A DNA stretch of 64,000 nt from Micrococcaceae bacterium Sec5.8 (lineage in GTDB: Bacteria > Actinomycetota > Actinomycetes > Actinomycetales > Micrococcaceae), in contig CP143429.1 of NCBI GenBank assembly GCA_039636775.1, positions 992,001 to 1,056,000 of the forward strand. Reading direction: 5' to 3'. Below, in pieces: positions 44,405 through 54,049 of the stretch. Every line of letters starts with the position of its first letter. Within the stretch, counting starts at the first letter, position 1. Made by a program: the position numbers and the translations under genes. The notes below the pieces were generated by a model. The model saw only the letters and a program-made list of their open reading frames with translations. It did not search any database and was not told where the DNA came from.

Positions 44405-44523
44405 GCCCGGCCCATCGTTTCTCCGTTCGGCACCGAAGTACTTCCAGCCCCGCCCAGCACGTCCTCCGATGACACAGGCGACCAGGTCCGCGATCTGGCC
44501 GCCGGCCACAACAAAGGATTCAT

Positions 44524-46002
44524 ATGACTTTCGATTACAAGATTGCGGACATCTCCCTCGCCGAGGCAGGCCGACACCAGATCCGCCTCGCCGAGCATGA
44601 AATGCCCGGCCTGATGTCCCTGCGCGAGGAGTTCGGCGCCAGCCAGCCCCTCAAGGGTGCCCGGATCGCCGGGTCCCTGCACATGACAGTGCAGACCGCC
44701 GTCCTGATCGAGACGCTCACCGCACTCGGCGCTGAGGTCCGCTGGGCTTCCTGCAACATCTTCTCCACCCAGGACGAGGCCGCCGCCGCAATGGTGGTCG
44801 GCACGGGAACTGCCGAGGACCCGCAGGGTGTGCCCGTCTTTGCCTGGAAGGGCGAGACGCTGGAGGAGTACTGGTGGACGGCCGAGCAGATCCTGACCTG
44901 GCCGGGTGCGGACAGCAACCCGGATCTGGGCCCGAACATGATTCTCGACGACGGCGGCGACGCCACCATGCTGGTCCACAAGGGCGCCGATTTCGAGGCC
45001 CTGGGCGCCGTCCCGGCCACCACCGACGACGAATCCGAGGAAGGCCGGGTCTTCCTCGAGGTGCTGCGCGCCTCGCTGGAGGCGGACCCGAAAAAGTGGA
45101 CCCGGATCGGCTCGCGCCTGCTGGGCGTCACGGAGGAAACCACCACCGGTGTGCACCGCCTCTACCAGCTCGCGGAACAGGGCAAGCTGCTGTTCCCCGC
45201 CATCAACGTCAACGACTCCGTCACCAAGAGCAAGTTCGACAATAAGTACGGCATCCGCCACTCGCTGCCCGATGGCATCAACCGCGCCACCGATGTCCTG
45301 ATGGGCGGCAAGGTTGCCGTTGTCTGCGGCTACGGCGACGTCGGCAAGGGTGCGGCCGAAGCCTTCCGCGGCCAGGGCTCCCGCGTGATCGTCACCGAAA
45401 TTGATCCCATCTGCGCGCTTCAGGCAGCAATGGATGGCTATCAGGTGGCCAAGCTCGAATCCGTCCTGGCCGAGGGCCACATCTTCATCACCACGACGGG
45501 CAACAAGGACGTCATCATGGCCGAGCACATGGCCGGGATGCGGGACAAAGCGATTGTGGGCAATATCGGCCACTTCGACAATGAGATCGACATGGCCGGC
45601 CTGGCCAGAATCCCGGGCATCAAGAAGGTCGAGATCAAGCCCCAGGTGCACGAATGGGTCCTGGATGCCGGGACCGCAGAAGAGCGTTCCATCATCGTCC
45701 TGTCCGAAGGCCGGCTGCTGAACCTCGGCAACGCCACCGGACACCCATCGTTCGTAATGAGCAATTCCTTCGCGAACCAGACGATTGCGCAGATTGAGCT
45801 CTTCACCAAGCGCGACCAGCCCGAAGGTGAACGGGAATACGGCAAGCAGGTCTACGTGCTGCCCAAGGTTCTCGACGAGAAGGTCGCCAGGCTTCACCTC
45901 GACGCCCTCGGCGTCGAGCTGACCGAGCTCTCAAAGGAGCAGGCCGCCTACCTGGACCTGGAGGTATCCGGGCCTTACAAGCCGGACCACTACCGCTACT
46001 AG
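44524..46002 (+). CDS. ahcY: Adenosylhomocysteinase
   Basis: The 492-residue NAD-dependent hydrolase splits S-adenosylhomocysteine to adenosine and homocysteine, clearing the inhibitor left by methyltransferases. Recognisable features are '[16 protein letters not shown]' (about 51-66), the NAD-binding loop GYGDVGKG (about 271-278), and the C-terminal KPDHYRY, which is nearly invariant. AAAGGA lies 6 bases upstream of the ATG. No SAH riboswitch is evident in the 119-base gap before it. A strong terminator follows. Confidence 0.96.
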   Translation: MTFDYKIADISLAEAGRHQIRLAEHEMPGLMSLREEFGASQPLKGARIAGSLHMTVQTAVLIETLTALGAEVRWASCNIFSTQDEAAAAMVVGTGTAEDPQGVPVFAWKGETLEEYWWTAEQILTWPGADSNPDLGPNMILDDGGDATMLVHKGADFEALGAVPATTDDESEEGRVFLEVLRASLEADPKKWTRIGSRLLGVTEETTTGVHRLYQLAEQGKLLFPAINVNDSVTKSKFDNKYGIRHSLPDGINRATDVLMGGKVAVVCGYGDVGKGAAEAFRGQGSRVIVTEIDPICALQAAMDGYQVAKLESVLAEGHIFITTTGNKDVIMAEHMAGMRDKAIVGNIGHFDNEIDMAGLARIPGIKKVEIKPQVHEWVLDAGTAEERSIIVLSEGRLLNLGNATGHPSFVMSNSFANQTIAQIELFTKRDQPEGEREYGKQVYVLPKVLDEKVARLHLDALGVELTELSKEQAAYLDLEVSGPYKPDHYRY

Positions 46003-46011
46003 GCAACTGAC

Positions 46012-46045
46012 CAGAGGGCTTCGGACGTCCGTCCGAAGCCCTCTG
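46012..46045 (+). terminator. Terminator after ahcY
   Basis: Arms 46012-46026 and 46031-46045 form a perfect 15-bp stem (CAGAGGGCTTCGGAC and complement) with a 4-base loop, 10 bases past the ahcY stop. Confidence 0.88.
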
Positions 46046-46133
46046 CGTGCCCGGCTCGTGGCGCAGCCGGCCGCCCGCCCCGGCGGGAAGTCACTTATGC
46101 TGTGAAAGTAACGTCTGGAAGGACCTGAGTATT

Positions 46134-47360
46134 GTGAAGACCCCAATAAGCCGGAGCGCCGGACGAAAGCTCGCCGTGCTGGGAGCGGTCTGCGCCCTCG
46201 CCGCGGCCGGCGGGGTGTTCGCAGCGGGCGCCGGATTGTCCCCGGCTTCCTTCGCGTCCGAGGCCGCCTCCCCGGAACGCTCGACGCCGGGACTCGCTTT
46301 TCCGGTCGTGGCCCCGGCGCAGCTGGACGCCACACCGGCCAACGAGGCCAAGCAGGTCAACCCGGCCGCGCCCGTGACGCTGAACGTCAAAAACGGCCGG
46401 ATCGACCGCGTGTCGCTGACGAGTGCTTCCGGTGACGCCGTCGACGGAACGCTCAGCGCCGACGGCTCCAGCTGGACGGCGGGTGCACCGCTGAAGTTCA
46501 ACACCCGCTACAGCTACACCTATTCAGTGCTGGACGCGGCAGGCCGCAAGGACAACACGACGCAGACGTTCACCACCGTGTCCGCTGCCAACGAAGCCGA
46601 CGCCGCCATCTACCCGCTGGACGGCATGAAGGTGGGGGTGGCGCAACCGCTGCAAATCACGTTCAGCGAGCCGGTCCTGAACCGGGACGCCGTCGAAAAG
46701 GCCATCAAAATCAGCTCCACATCGGGGCAGGCAGGTGCCTTCCACTGGTTCAGCAACACCATGGTCCGGTACCGGCCAGAGAGCTTCTGGGCCGCCAACA
46801 GCACCATCACCATGGACCTGCAGCTTTTCGGAGTGGACCTCGGCAACGGCCAGATCGGTAACTTCAATAAGAAGGTCACCGTCCACATTGGCGACAAGAA
46901 GGTCGGTATTGCGGATGCTACGGCGCATACTTTCACGGCCAGCATCAATGACCAGAAGGCCGGCCAGTGGCCCGCGACCATGGGGGACACCCGGTTCCCC
47001 TCCGCCCGCGGGTATCTGGTGTTCATGGAGAAGTATCGGGTGGAGCACATGGATGCATCCACGATCGGTCTCAAACCGGGCGACCCGGCCTATTATGGGC
47101 AGCTGGACGTTAACTACGCGACGCGGTTGACCCCGAGCGGTGAGTTCATCCACCAGGCCACGGAGTCCGCCATGCCCTATCTCGGCGCCGCCAACCTCTC
47201 CCACGGCTGCATCGGCCTGGGCCCGGACGGGGCGAAGTGGGTCTTTGAGAACATGACCACCGGTGACGTGGTCCAGGTGGTCAACACCGACGGTGACTTC
47301 GCCGCCGTCGACGACGGTTACGGGGACTGGAACATCCCGTGGGCGCAGTACGCCAATTAA
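46134..47360 (+). CDS. L,D-transpeptidase with Ig-like domains, paralogue 1
   Basis: The 408-residue protein (GTG 46134, GGAAGGA 9 bases upstream) has a signal peptide or anchor (about 9-35), two Ig-like domains ('AKQVNPAAPVTLNVKNG', about 65-81; 'NEADAAIYPLDGMKVG', about 155-170) and a YkuD catalytic domain. The active-site motif is 'IHQATES' then SHGCIGL, with Cys359. Such enzymes make 3-3 peptidoglycan cross-links and resist most beta-lactams. The layout matches mycobacterial Ldt proteins. The residue after the hydrophobic position is Gly rather than the usual Arg/Asn. Confidence 0.92.
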   Translation: MKTPISRSAGRKLAVLGAVCALAAAGGVFAAGAGLSPASFASEAASPERSTPGLAFPVVAPAQLDATPANEAKQVNPAAPVTLNVKNGRIDRVSLTSASGDAVDGTLSADGSSWTAGAPLKFNTRYSYTYSVLDAAGRKDNTTQTFTTVSAANEADAAIYPLDGMKVGVAQPLQITFSEPVLNRDAVEKAIKISSTSGQAGAFHWFSNTMVRYRPESFWAANSTITMDLQLFGVDLGNGQIGNFNKKVTVHIGDKKVGIADATAHTFTASINDQKAGQWPATMGDTRFPSARGYLVFMEKYRVEHMDASTIGLKPGDPAYYGQLDVNYATRLTPSGEFIHQATESAMPYLGAANLSHGCIGLGPDGAKWVFENMTTGDVVQVVNTDGDFAAVDDGYGDWNIPWAQYAN

Positions 47361-47418
47361 GCTCCGGTTCGCGGAGGACTCCGCGGACGGCTGACGGTAT
47401 TTCCTTGGGGGACAGGTT

Positions 47419-48699
47419 ATGGACGAGATGACAACGGGCCCGGACGGGCCGCCGCGCGGCGGCGAACGTGCAGGCCGCGGCAGCAGGCGCAGCCGAAAAA
47501 TGCTGGCCGTACTGGCCGTCTGCGCCGTCGTCGGTGCCGGCGGCATCGGCGTCGCGACGGCGCCCGCCCCGGCCGAAGCGGAGCTGCCGTCAGAGTCGGC
47601 TTCCCCGATGCGGAACGTGACCGGCCTCGCGGCTCCGGTGGTGAAACCCGTCGAACTCGCAGTGACTCCTAGGGACGGGGCGAAGGCGGTCAACCCCGCA
47701 GCTCTGCCATCAGTGAAGGCAGTGAACGGCACCGTGAAGGACGTCGCACTGGAGCGGGCCTCCGGCGGCGGCCGCATCCCGGGGACCACCAGCCCGGACG
47801 GCTCCACCTGGACTGCCGGGGAACCCCTCGAATTCGATACTCACTACACGTACAGCTTCACGGTTGTTGACCAGGCCGGCCGGGAGACGACGACGACCCA
47901 GGCCTTCGCGACCGTCGCCAAAGCCAACGAGGCCGACGCAGCCGTGTACCCCGTCAACGGGAGCACCGTGGGCGCCGGCCAGCCCATCGAGATCGTGTTC
48001 AGTGAACCGGTGCTGAACAAGGAGGCTCTGGAGAAAGCCGTCACCGTCTCGGCGTCCTCCGGCCAGGCCGTTGCGTGGCGCTGGTATTCGGACCGGCGCG
48101 TCCGGATCCGGCCCGAGGCCTTCTGGGCGTCGAACAGCACCATCACCCTTGACCTCAAGCTCTTCGGTGTTGATTTCGGCAACAAGATGATCGGTAACTC
48201 CAACACCAAAGTGTCCTTCAGCGTCGGGCCGCAGCGACTCGCGGTGGTTGATGACCTCACCAAGACGATGAACGTGTACTTCGACGGCCGGCTGGTCAGA
48301 ACCGCGCCGGTCACCCTCGGAGACGCTGACTGGCTCTCACCAACCGGCTTTGCCGTCATCATGGAGCAGGAACGCCACTCCAAGTTCAACGCCGGCAGCA
48401 TTGGCCTTGAACCCGGCGACAAGGGCTACTATCCGCCGCTGACGGTGGAATACGCCAACCGGCTCACCAGCTCCGGGGTCTACGTCCACCAGGCGCTCGA
48501 ATCAGCCTGGGGTGCGGTGGGCAGGTCCAACGTGTCTCACGGCTGCGTCGGGCTGCTTCCGGCGGACGCGGCCTGGTTCTTCGGCAACATGAAAACCGGT
48601 GACGTCGTCCAGACCCTCAACACGGGAGCCCCCGCCGTCGAGCCGCTGGAAGGCTTCGGGGACTGGAACATCCCCTGGGCCCAATACGCCAAACGCTAA
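47419..48699 (+). CDS. L,D-transpeptidase with Ig-like domains, paralogue 2
   Basis: The 426-residue protein has the same order of parts as its upstream neighbour and is clearly a tandem duplicate: a basic start and hydrophobic segment (about 30-48), Ig-like domains ('AKAVNPAALPSVKAVNG'; 'NEADAAVYPVNGSTVG') and a YkuD domain with SHGCVGL (Cys376). The two proteins end in nearly the same 'GDWNIPWAQYA' tail. It lies 58 bases after paralogue 1, so the two are probably transcribed together. The Ig domains are more diverged than the catalytic parts. Confidence 0.92.
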   Translation: MDEMTTGPDGPPRGGERAGRGSRRSRKMLAVLAVCAVVGAGGIGVATAPAPAEAELPSESASPMRNVTGLAAPVVKPVELAVTPRDGAKAVNPAALPSVKAVNGTVKDVALERASGGGRIPGTTSPDGSTWTAGEPLEFDTHYTYSFTVVDQAGRETTTTQAFATVAKANEADAAVYPVNGSTVGAGQPIEIVFSEPVLNKEALEKAVTVSASSGQAVAWRWYSDRRVRIRPEAFWASNSTITLDLKLFGVDFGNKMIGNSNTKVSFSVGPQRLAVVDDLTKTMNVYFDGRLVRTAPVTLGDADWLSPTGFAVIMEQERHSKFNAGSIGLEPGDKGYYPPLTVEYANRLTSSGVYVHQALESAWGAVGRSNVSHGCVGLLPADAAWFFGNMKTGDVVQTLNTGAPAVEPLEGFGDWNIPWAQYAKR

Positions 48700-48832
48700 G
48701 GGCGGGGCAGGGTGCATAAACCCCATATCGTTACGGGGTGGCATCTCGCCCGCGTTGCGGCTCGGGCGGTAGGCTCGAAGGCAGATAAGGAGCGTCGCCA
48801 GGTAAGGCCCGGCGGCGCGGACGCCTACGGAA

Positions 48833-50227
48833 GTGAAGCTGCACGTGACTGACTCAAGTCCCACCCCTCCGAACCGGCAGGATCCGCAGCTGGATCCGGC
48901 CGACGACGCTGACGAACCCGCGTTCGACTGGATGAAGCCGAGCTCCGCGGAGAAGCGTCCTGCCGACTCCGGCCGTCCGGCGGGATCGCCAGCGGCTGTC
49001 CCCGCCCCACCCCACCCCGGTCCGGTTTCGTCGGGCGCTGTTTCGTCGGGCACGGCTCCGTCGGAGACCACGACGCCGGCGGCTGCCAGCCGGGGAACGG
49101 AAACGCCGGCCTTGCGCCGGGCCGTCGGCGGTTCCGACCGCAAGGCCGCCGACGCCGTCGAGCCGGCTTCCACGGGCGGCAGCGGACGCTTCAGCGAGCC
49201 GCTGCCGACGTCCGCGCTTCCCGTCCGGCCCCCGGAGGAGGAGGTGCAGCGCCGCAACGCCGAGCGGGAGCACGCAGCCAACGCCAAGCCCGTCGCCCCG
49301 CGGGTGATGCAGGTCCTCCTGGCACTCTGCTTTCCTGTCATCGTGCTGGTGCTGGCTGTCCGGGCCGTCGCCAGCCCGTTGTTCCTCTGGGTGGAGTACA
49401 ACCGGCCAGGCTTTCCGGGGGACGGCTACGGTTTCAGCACCGATGACCGCATGACCTACGGCTCCTACGCCGTGGACTACCTCAGCAACTGGGCCGGACC
49501 GCGGTACCTGGGTGAGCTCGTCCAACGCGGCGGGGAAAAGCTGTTCAAGGGCGGCGAGGTCAGCCACATGGCCGACGTCAAGGTGGTCATCCTGTCTGCG
49601 TTCGGCGCCGGAGCAGTCCTGCTGCTGCTGAGCCTGGTCGCGGTCATCTACTTGCGACGCCGCAGCCGCGGCGGGGTGCGCCGCGGCCTCTTTGCAGGCG
49701 CCCTCATTGCCCTGGTCATCATTCTCAGCCTCGGCGTGCTCGGTGTGCTGGGCTGGGAACAGTTCTTTACCCAGTTCCACAGCGTTTTCTTCGCCAGCGG
49801 CACCTGGACGTTCTCCTTGCAGGACACCCTGATCCGGCTGTTCCCGGCGCAGTTCTGGGTGGACGGCGGCATCGTGATCGCCGGCCTGGTGCTGATCGTC
49901 TCGCTCCTGACCCTGATCCTCACCTGGCCGACGCGCAAGCGCCGCGGGCTGCCCAGACGCGGTGCCGCGCCGCAGGACCTTGCCGGCGGGGAAACCGCGG
50001 CAGCAGCCTCCACCGGTTCCGCCGCGGGCAGCCCCGCCCCGGCCAAACGCCCATTCTTCCGCCGCAGCAAGGCTGAGACGCCCGCCGGGCTATCCTCCGG
50101 CGCAAGCCAGGGCCATGGGCCGGACTCAGCCGCAGGTCCTGCGAACACCCCGGAGACAACGACCACCGGCACCGCCGCGACCGGCTCCCGGGATGCCCCC
50201 ACCCGGGGGCAGTCCAGCTCCGTCTAG
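48833..50227 (+). CDS. TIGR01906 family integral membrane protein
   Basis: The 464-residue protein has a 150-residue Pro/Ser/Ala-rich cytoplasmic lead, a membrane core (about 155-370) and another disordered tail. The core carries the TIGR01906 signatures 'RMTYGSYAVDYLSNW' (about 203-217) and 'FHSVFFASGTWTFSLQDTLIRLFP' (about 316-339). The family is of unknown function. Two GTG starts 12 bases apart (48833, 48845) are both possible. It lies about 130 bases past the transpeptidases on the same strand. Confidence 0.85.
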   Translation: MKLHVTDSSPTPPNRQDPQLDPADDADEPAFDWMKPSSAEKRPADSGRPAGSPAAVPAPPHPGPVSSGAVSSGTAPSETTTPAAASRGTETPALRRAVGGSDRKAADAVEPASTGGSGRFSEPLPTSALPVRPPEEEVQRRNAEREHAANAKPVAPRVMQVLLALCFPVIVLVLAVRAVASPLFLWVEYNRPGFPGDGYGFSTDDRMTYGSYAVDYLSNWAGPRYLGELVQRGGEKLFKGGEVSHMADVKVVILSAFGAGAVLLLLSLVAVIYLRRRSRGGVRRGLFAGALIALVIILSLGVLGVLGWEQFFTQFHSVFFASGTWTFSLQDTLIRLFPAQFWVDGGIVIAGLVLIVSLLTLILTWPTRKRRGLPRRGAAPQDLAGGETAAAASTGSAAGSPAPAKRPFFRRSKAETPAGLSSGASQGHGPDSAAGPANTPETTTTGTAATGSRDAPTRGQSSSV

Positions 50228-50255
50228 CAGCTCTGTAGCGTCCAACAGCTGAACA

Positions 50256-50290
50256 GGAAGCGGCCGGCACCATCGGTGCCGGCCGCTTCC
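50256..50290. terminator. Bidirectional terminator between TIGR01906 and fadD-like gene
   Basis: Arms 50256-50271 and 50275-50290 (GGAAGCGGCCGGCACC and complement) form a perfect 16-bp stem with a 3-base loop, between convergent genes. Confidence 0.88.
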
Positions 50291-50298
50291 TTACTTTA

Positions 50299-50353
50299 GC
50301 GGGTGCCTTTGCGGGTGCCTCCGCGGGTGCCTCCGCGGGTGCCTCCGCGGGTG
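50299..50353. repeat. 12-bp tandem repeat, about 4.6 copies
   Basis: GCGGGTGCCTCC repeats with starts at 50299, 50311, 50323, 50335 and 50347; the first copy ends TTT and the last is cut by the stop codon of the minus-strand gene. It fills the space between the terminator and that stop codon. Confidence 0.92.
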
Positions 50354-52183
50354 TCAGCCGTAGATGCGCTCAATCTCAGCTTCGAAGTCACGAACGACGA
50401 CGGCGCGCTTAAGTTTCAGAGACGGCGTCAAGTGACCGGACTCCACCGTGAAGTCGGCGTCGAGGACGACGAAGCTGCGGATGGACTCGGCCTTCGACAC
50501 CAGGGCGTTCGCGTTGTCCACTGCACGCTGCAGGGCAGTCCGCACCAGTTCACTGCTGCGGGCTTCGGCGGGGCTCAACGGATCAAGCCGGCGCACGGCG
50601 CACCAATTCTCCAGGCCTTCCGGGTCCAGGTTGATCAGCGCCGACACAAACGGCCTGCCATCGCCGATTACCACGGCCTGGAGGACCAGTTCGTGCTCGC
50701 GGATCTTTTCCTCCAACGGGCCGGGCGCGACGTTCTTGCCGCCCGCGGTGACCAGCAGGTCCTTCTTCCGGCCGGTGACTGTCAGGAATCCTTCCGCGTC
50801 AAGGGACCCGAGGTCGCCCGTGCGGAAAAACCCGTCCACGAAAGCTTCCGCATTGGCCTCGGCGTCGTTGTGGTACCCCTTGAAGACGCCGATGCCCTTG
50901 ACCAGAATCTCGCCGTCCCCGGCGACCCGGATGGTAGTTCCCGGCACGGGGATGCCGACCGTTCCCACTTTGGTCCGGGTCGGGGTGTTGGCCGTGCACG
51001 GTGCCGTGGTTTCGGTGAGGCCGTAGCCTTCCAGGACCGGGACGCCGGCACCGCGGAAGAAGTGGGCATCGTGGGCACTGAGCGGGCTGGCGCCCGAGAC
51101 GGTGTAGCCCAGCCGGCCGCCGAAGGCCTGCCGGAGTTTGGGGTACAGCACCCGGTCGAAGAGGGCGTGTTTGGCGCGGGTCATCCGTCCGGGGCCGGTC
51201 CCGTTCCCCCTGGCAGCGGCGTCGAGAGCCCGGGAGTAGTCGATCGCGACGGCAGCGGCTGCCCCGAACAGGCGGTCCTTGCCCGCGAGGGCCGCCTTGT
51301 GGGCGGCGCCGGCATAGACCTTTTCGAAAATCCGGGGCACGACGAGCAGAAACGTGGGCTGGAAGCTGGCCAGGTCCGCCAGGAGCTCCTTGGCACTGGC
51401 GGTGTGTCCCACAGTGGTCCCGGCGGCCAGACAGATCACCTGGACGGCGCGGGCGAGGACGTGGGCCAGCGGGAGGAACATCAGGGTCCGGGTGCGGGGC
51501 TGCATCAGGATTTCGGGCAGGAACGGGACGATGTTCCTGGCGACCAGCGCGAAGTTTCCGTGCGTGATTTCGCAGCCCTTGGCCCGGCCGGTGGTGCCGG
51601 AGGTGTACACCAGGGAAGCGACGTCCGCGAGGCCTGCCGCCGAGCGGTGCCGCTCGAGCTCGGCATCGCTGACTCCGCCGCCTGCCGCTGCCAGGCTGGC
51701 GAGGTTGGGGGCGGCGCCGTCGTAGTCCATCCGGACCACCGGCAGCACGGTGTCGCCAAGCACGCCGGAGTTGTCCAGAACCTGCCGGACCAGGCCGGTT
51801 TTGGCCTCATTTTCCGCGAAGATCCGCCGGGCGCCCGAATCGTTGAGAATCCACTCAATCTGGCTGGCAGAGGACGTCTCGTAAATGGGCACGGGCACGC
51901 CGCCGGCGAACCAAATGGCGAAGTCCACCACGGTCCATTCGTAGCGGGTGCCGGACAGCACCGCCACGGTGTCCCCGGGAGTAATGCCGCCGGCGATCAG
52001 GCCCTTGGCCAGCGCCCGGACCTGGTCCAGGAATTGTTGGGCGGAAACGTCGGCCCAGCCGGCCGGACCTTTGCGTGCATACAGGGCGTGGACCGGATCC
52101 TTGGCGTGCTGCTCCAGCAGAAGGTCGGTCACGTTGCTGCCCGGATCCAGTTCGACGAGCAGTCCGGTGCTTGCTTCTCTCAC
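50354..52183 (-). CDS. Long-chain acyl-CoA synthetase (AMP-forming)
   Basis: The 609-residue ANL-superfamily enzyme is read from GTG 52183; the open frame to 52672 overlaps the pmt gene and has no similarity. The ATP loop is YTSGTTGRAKG (about 186-196), with 'GYGLTETTAPC' (about 384-394) and the C-terminal 'GRKKDLLVTAGGKNVAPGPLE' (about 469-489), typical of the FadD15/FAA1 branch. It activates fatty acids to acyl-CoA at the membrane. It lies 59 bases after pmt on the same strand. Confidence 0.92.
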   Translation of the reverse strand: MREASTGLLVELDPGSNVTDLLLEQHAKDPVHALYARKGPAGWADVSAQQFLDQVRALAKGLIAGGITPGDTVAVLSGTRYEWTVVDFAIWFAGGVPVPIYETSSASQIEWILNDSGARRIFAENEAKTGLVRQVLDNSGVLGDTVLPVVRMDYDGAAPNLASLAAAGGGVSDAELERHRSAAGLADVASLVYTSGTTGRAKGCEITHGNFALVARNIVPFLPEILMQPRTRTLMFLPLAHVLARAVQVICLAAGTTVGHTASAKELLADLASFQPTFLLVVPRIFEKVYAGAAHKAALAGKDRLFGAAAAVAIDYSRALDAAARGNGTGPGRMTRAKHALFDRVLYPKLRQAFGGRLGYTVSGASPLSAHDAHFFRGAGVPVLEGYGLTETTAPCTANTPTRTKVGTVGIPVPGTTIRVAGDGEILVKGIGVFKGYHNDAEANAEAFVDGFFRTGDLGSLDAEGFLTVTGRKKDLLVTAGGKNVAPGPLEEKIREHELVLQAVVIGDGRPFVSALINLDPEGLENWCAVRRLDPLSPAEARSSELVRTALQRAVDNANALVSKAESIRSFVVLDADFTVESGHLTPSLKLKRAVVVRDFEAEIERIYG

Positions 52184-52242
52184 AGCCGTTTCTTTCGTTC
52201 CGGGTCCGCCGGGTGCCGGGGGACGTCCCTTGCCATCCTGCC

Positions 52243-53955
52243 CTAGATCCAGGACGGCATCCACATCCGGAACCGCCAATCCTGGTACGTGATGGTTTCG
52301 GCGGTCCACACCGGATAGAAGAACGCGGAGACGATGACGGCCGTAACCACAAAGAGGGCCACGACGTACAGCCCGGAACGGCGCCGCCACAGCGGGTCCG
52401 TGCGCCGGCCCAGGACCAGGCCCAAACAGTAGGCGAGGGCCAACACCAGGAAGGGCTCGAAGGACACCGCGTAGAAATAGAACATGGTGCGTTCCGGGTA
52501 AAGGAACCAGGGGAGGTATCCGGCCGCCACGGCCGCGAGAACGGCTCCGGCCCGCCAGTCCCGGCGCCCGGCCCACCACAAGAGCAGCACACCCAGGCAG
52601 ACGGCGGCACCCCACCAGATCACCGGGTTGCCCACGGACAGGATCGCCGTGGTGCAGCTGGCGGTGTTGCACCCCGGGCTGCCCTGCTTGGGGGACTCGT
52701 AGAAAAAGGAGGTGGGCCGTCCGAGCACCAGCCAGCTCCAGGCACTGGCCTCATAGGGGTGGTCCGAGCTGAGTCCTTGATGGAATTTGTAGGCCTCCAG
52801 GTGATAGTGCGCCAGGGACCGGACGGCGTTGGGCAGCCAGCCCCACTCCGCTGAGGGGACCGTCCCGGCCCAGTTCCGGAAGTACGCGTCCTTGGAACGG
52901 AACCAGCCGGTCCAGGTGGCGGCGTATACCAGCGCGGCCACCGGCACGATGCTGAGGAAGGCCGGGATCCCGTCCTTGAGAATTCCCCCGCTGATCCAGC
53001 CGTGGATTCCCGCGATCCGCCGCGCGCTCAGGTCCCAGAAGACCGTCAGGAGCCCGAAGCCGGCCAGGAAAAACAGCGCAGACCACTTGGTGCCGACGGC
53101 CAGTCCCAGACAGATCCCGGCCGCGAGCCGCCACCAGCGGACTCCCAGCCAGGGTCCCGACGCCAGTTGCAGCAGGCCGGGCCGGCCGTCCGGCACATCA
53201 GCCCCCTGCCGGCCCAGCCGTTCGGCAAGCCGGCGGCGGCCATCGTCGCGGTCCAGGAGCAGAGCACCGAAGGCGGCAAGAACCCAAAACATCAGGAAGA
53301 TATCCAGCAACGAGGTCCGGGACATCACCAGGTGGTGTCCATCCACCGCCAGCAGCACCCCGGCCACGGCCCCGAGGGTCAGGGAGGAGAGCAGTTTCTG
53401 GGCGATGAGGGCCACCAGGAAAATGGACAGCGTGCCGGTCAGGGCTGCTCCGAACCGCCAGCCGAAGGGGTTGTCCGCGCCGAAGAGCCACATCCCGGCG
53501 GCGATCATCCACTTTCCGACCGGCGGGTGGACGACGTACTCGGGGGTATCCAGGAGTACCCCTGGATTGCCGGCGATAAAGGAATCGTTGGCTTTCTCCG
53601 GCCACGCCCGTTCGTAGCCGGAGACCAGCAGCGAATAGGCGTCCTTGACGTAGTAGGTCTCGTCGAAGACCAGGTTGCGCGGCGAGTCCAGCCGAACGAA
53701 GCGCAGTACACCGCCGAGAACCGCGGTGATGAGGGGTATGAGCCAGAACCACAGCCGGAGCGAGGGCGGGTGATCCCGCCAGCTTCGGATGTCGCCGATC
53801 AGGCGGTCCTTGAGGGCTTCGGGAGTGAACGCCTCCGCCGGGCGGCTGATCCAGCGGTGCCCTTCCAGATTGCGTCCGGTGCTGGGGGCTGGGGGCGCCG
53901 AACCGGTGGAGCCGGCATCGACAGGCCGCGTGGGGGTCTGCGTCACGCTGCCCAT
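52243..53955 (-). CDS. pmt: Dolichyl-phosphate-mannose-type protein O-mannosyltransferase
   Basis: The 570-residue GT39 membrane enzyme has about 11 helices. The first outer loop holds 'LVFDETYYVKDAYSLL' (about 93-108), including the catalytic-type Asp-Glu pair, and 'PPVGKWMIAAG' (about 144-154). It transfers mannose from polyprenyl-phosphate-mannose to secreted proteins as they cross the membrane. Divergence from rsmI is conserved in actinobacteria (Rv1002c/Rv1003). It needs GDP-mannose, linking it to manA at 31 kb. Confidence 0.93.
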   Translation of the reverse strand: MGSVTQTPTRPVDAGSTGSAPPAPSTGRNLEGHRWISRPAEAFTPEALKDRLIGDIRSWRDHPPSLRLWFWLIPLITAVLGGVLRFVRLDSPRNLVFDETYYVKDAYSLLVSGYERAWPEKANDSFIAGNPGVLLDTPEYVVHPPVGKWMIAAGMWLFGADNPFGWRFGAALTGTLSIFLVALIAQKLLSSLTLGAVAGVLLAVDGHHLVMSRTSLLDIFLMFWVLAAFGALLLDRDDGRRRLAERLGRQGADVPDGRPGLLQLASGPWLGVRWWRLAAGICLGLAVGTKWSALFFLAGFGLLTVFWDLSARRIAGIHGWISGGILKDGIPAFLSIVPVAALVYAATWTGWFRSKDAYFRNWAGTVPSAEWGWLPNAVRSLAHYHLEAYKFHQGLSSDHPYEASAWSWLVLGRPTSFFYESPKQGSPGCNTASCTTAILSVGNPVIWWGAAVCLGVLLLWWAGRRDWRAGAVLAAVAAGYLPWFLYPERTMFYFYAVSFEPFLVLALAYCLGLVLGRRTDPLWRRRSGLYVVALFVVTAVIVSAFFYPVWTAETITYQDWRFRMWMPSWI

Positions 53956-54049
53956 GCTACCTTTTGCGGCCAGGCCCGCGGCCGGCTGCCGGGCCGTTTC
54001 GCGGGTCCGGCAGGTCCGGCCCCGCCCCTGCCAGCAGTAGGCTGGTCGT

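Noticed and set aside
44405..44523. SAH riboswitch before ahcY
   Set aside because: The conserved core of the SAH aptamer is not visible and no long stem is apparent in the 119 bases.
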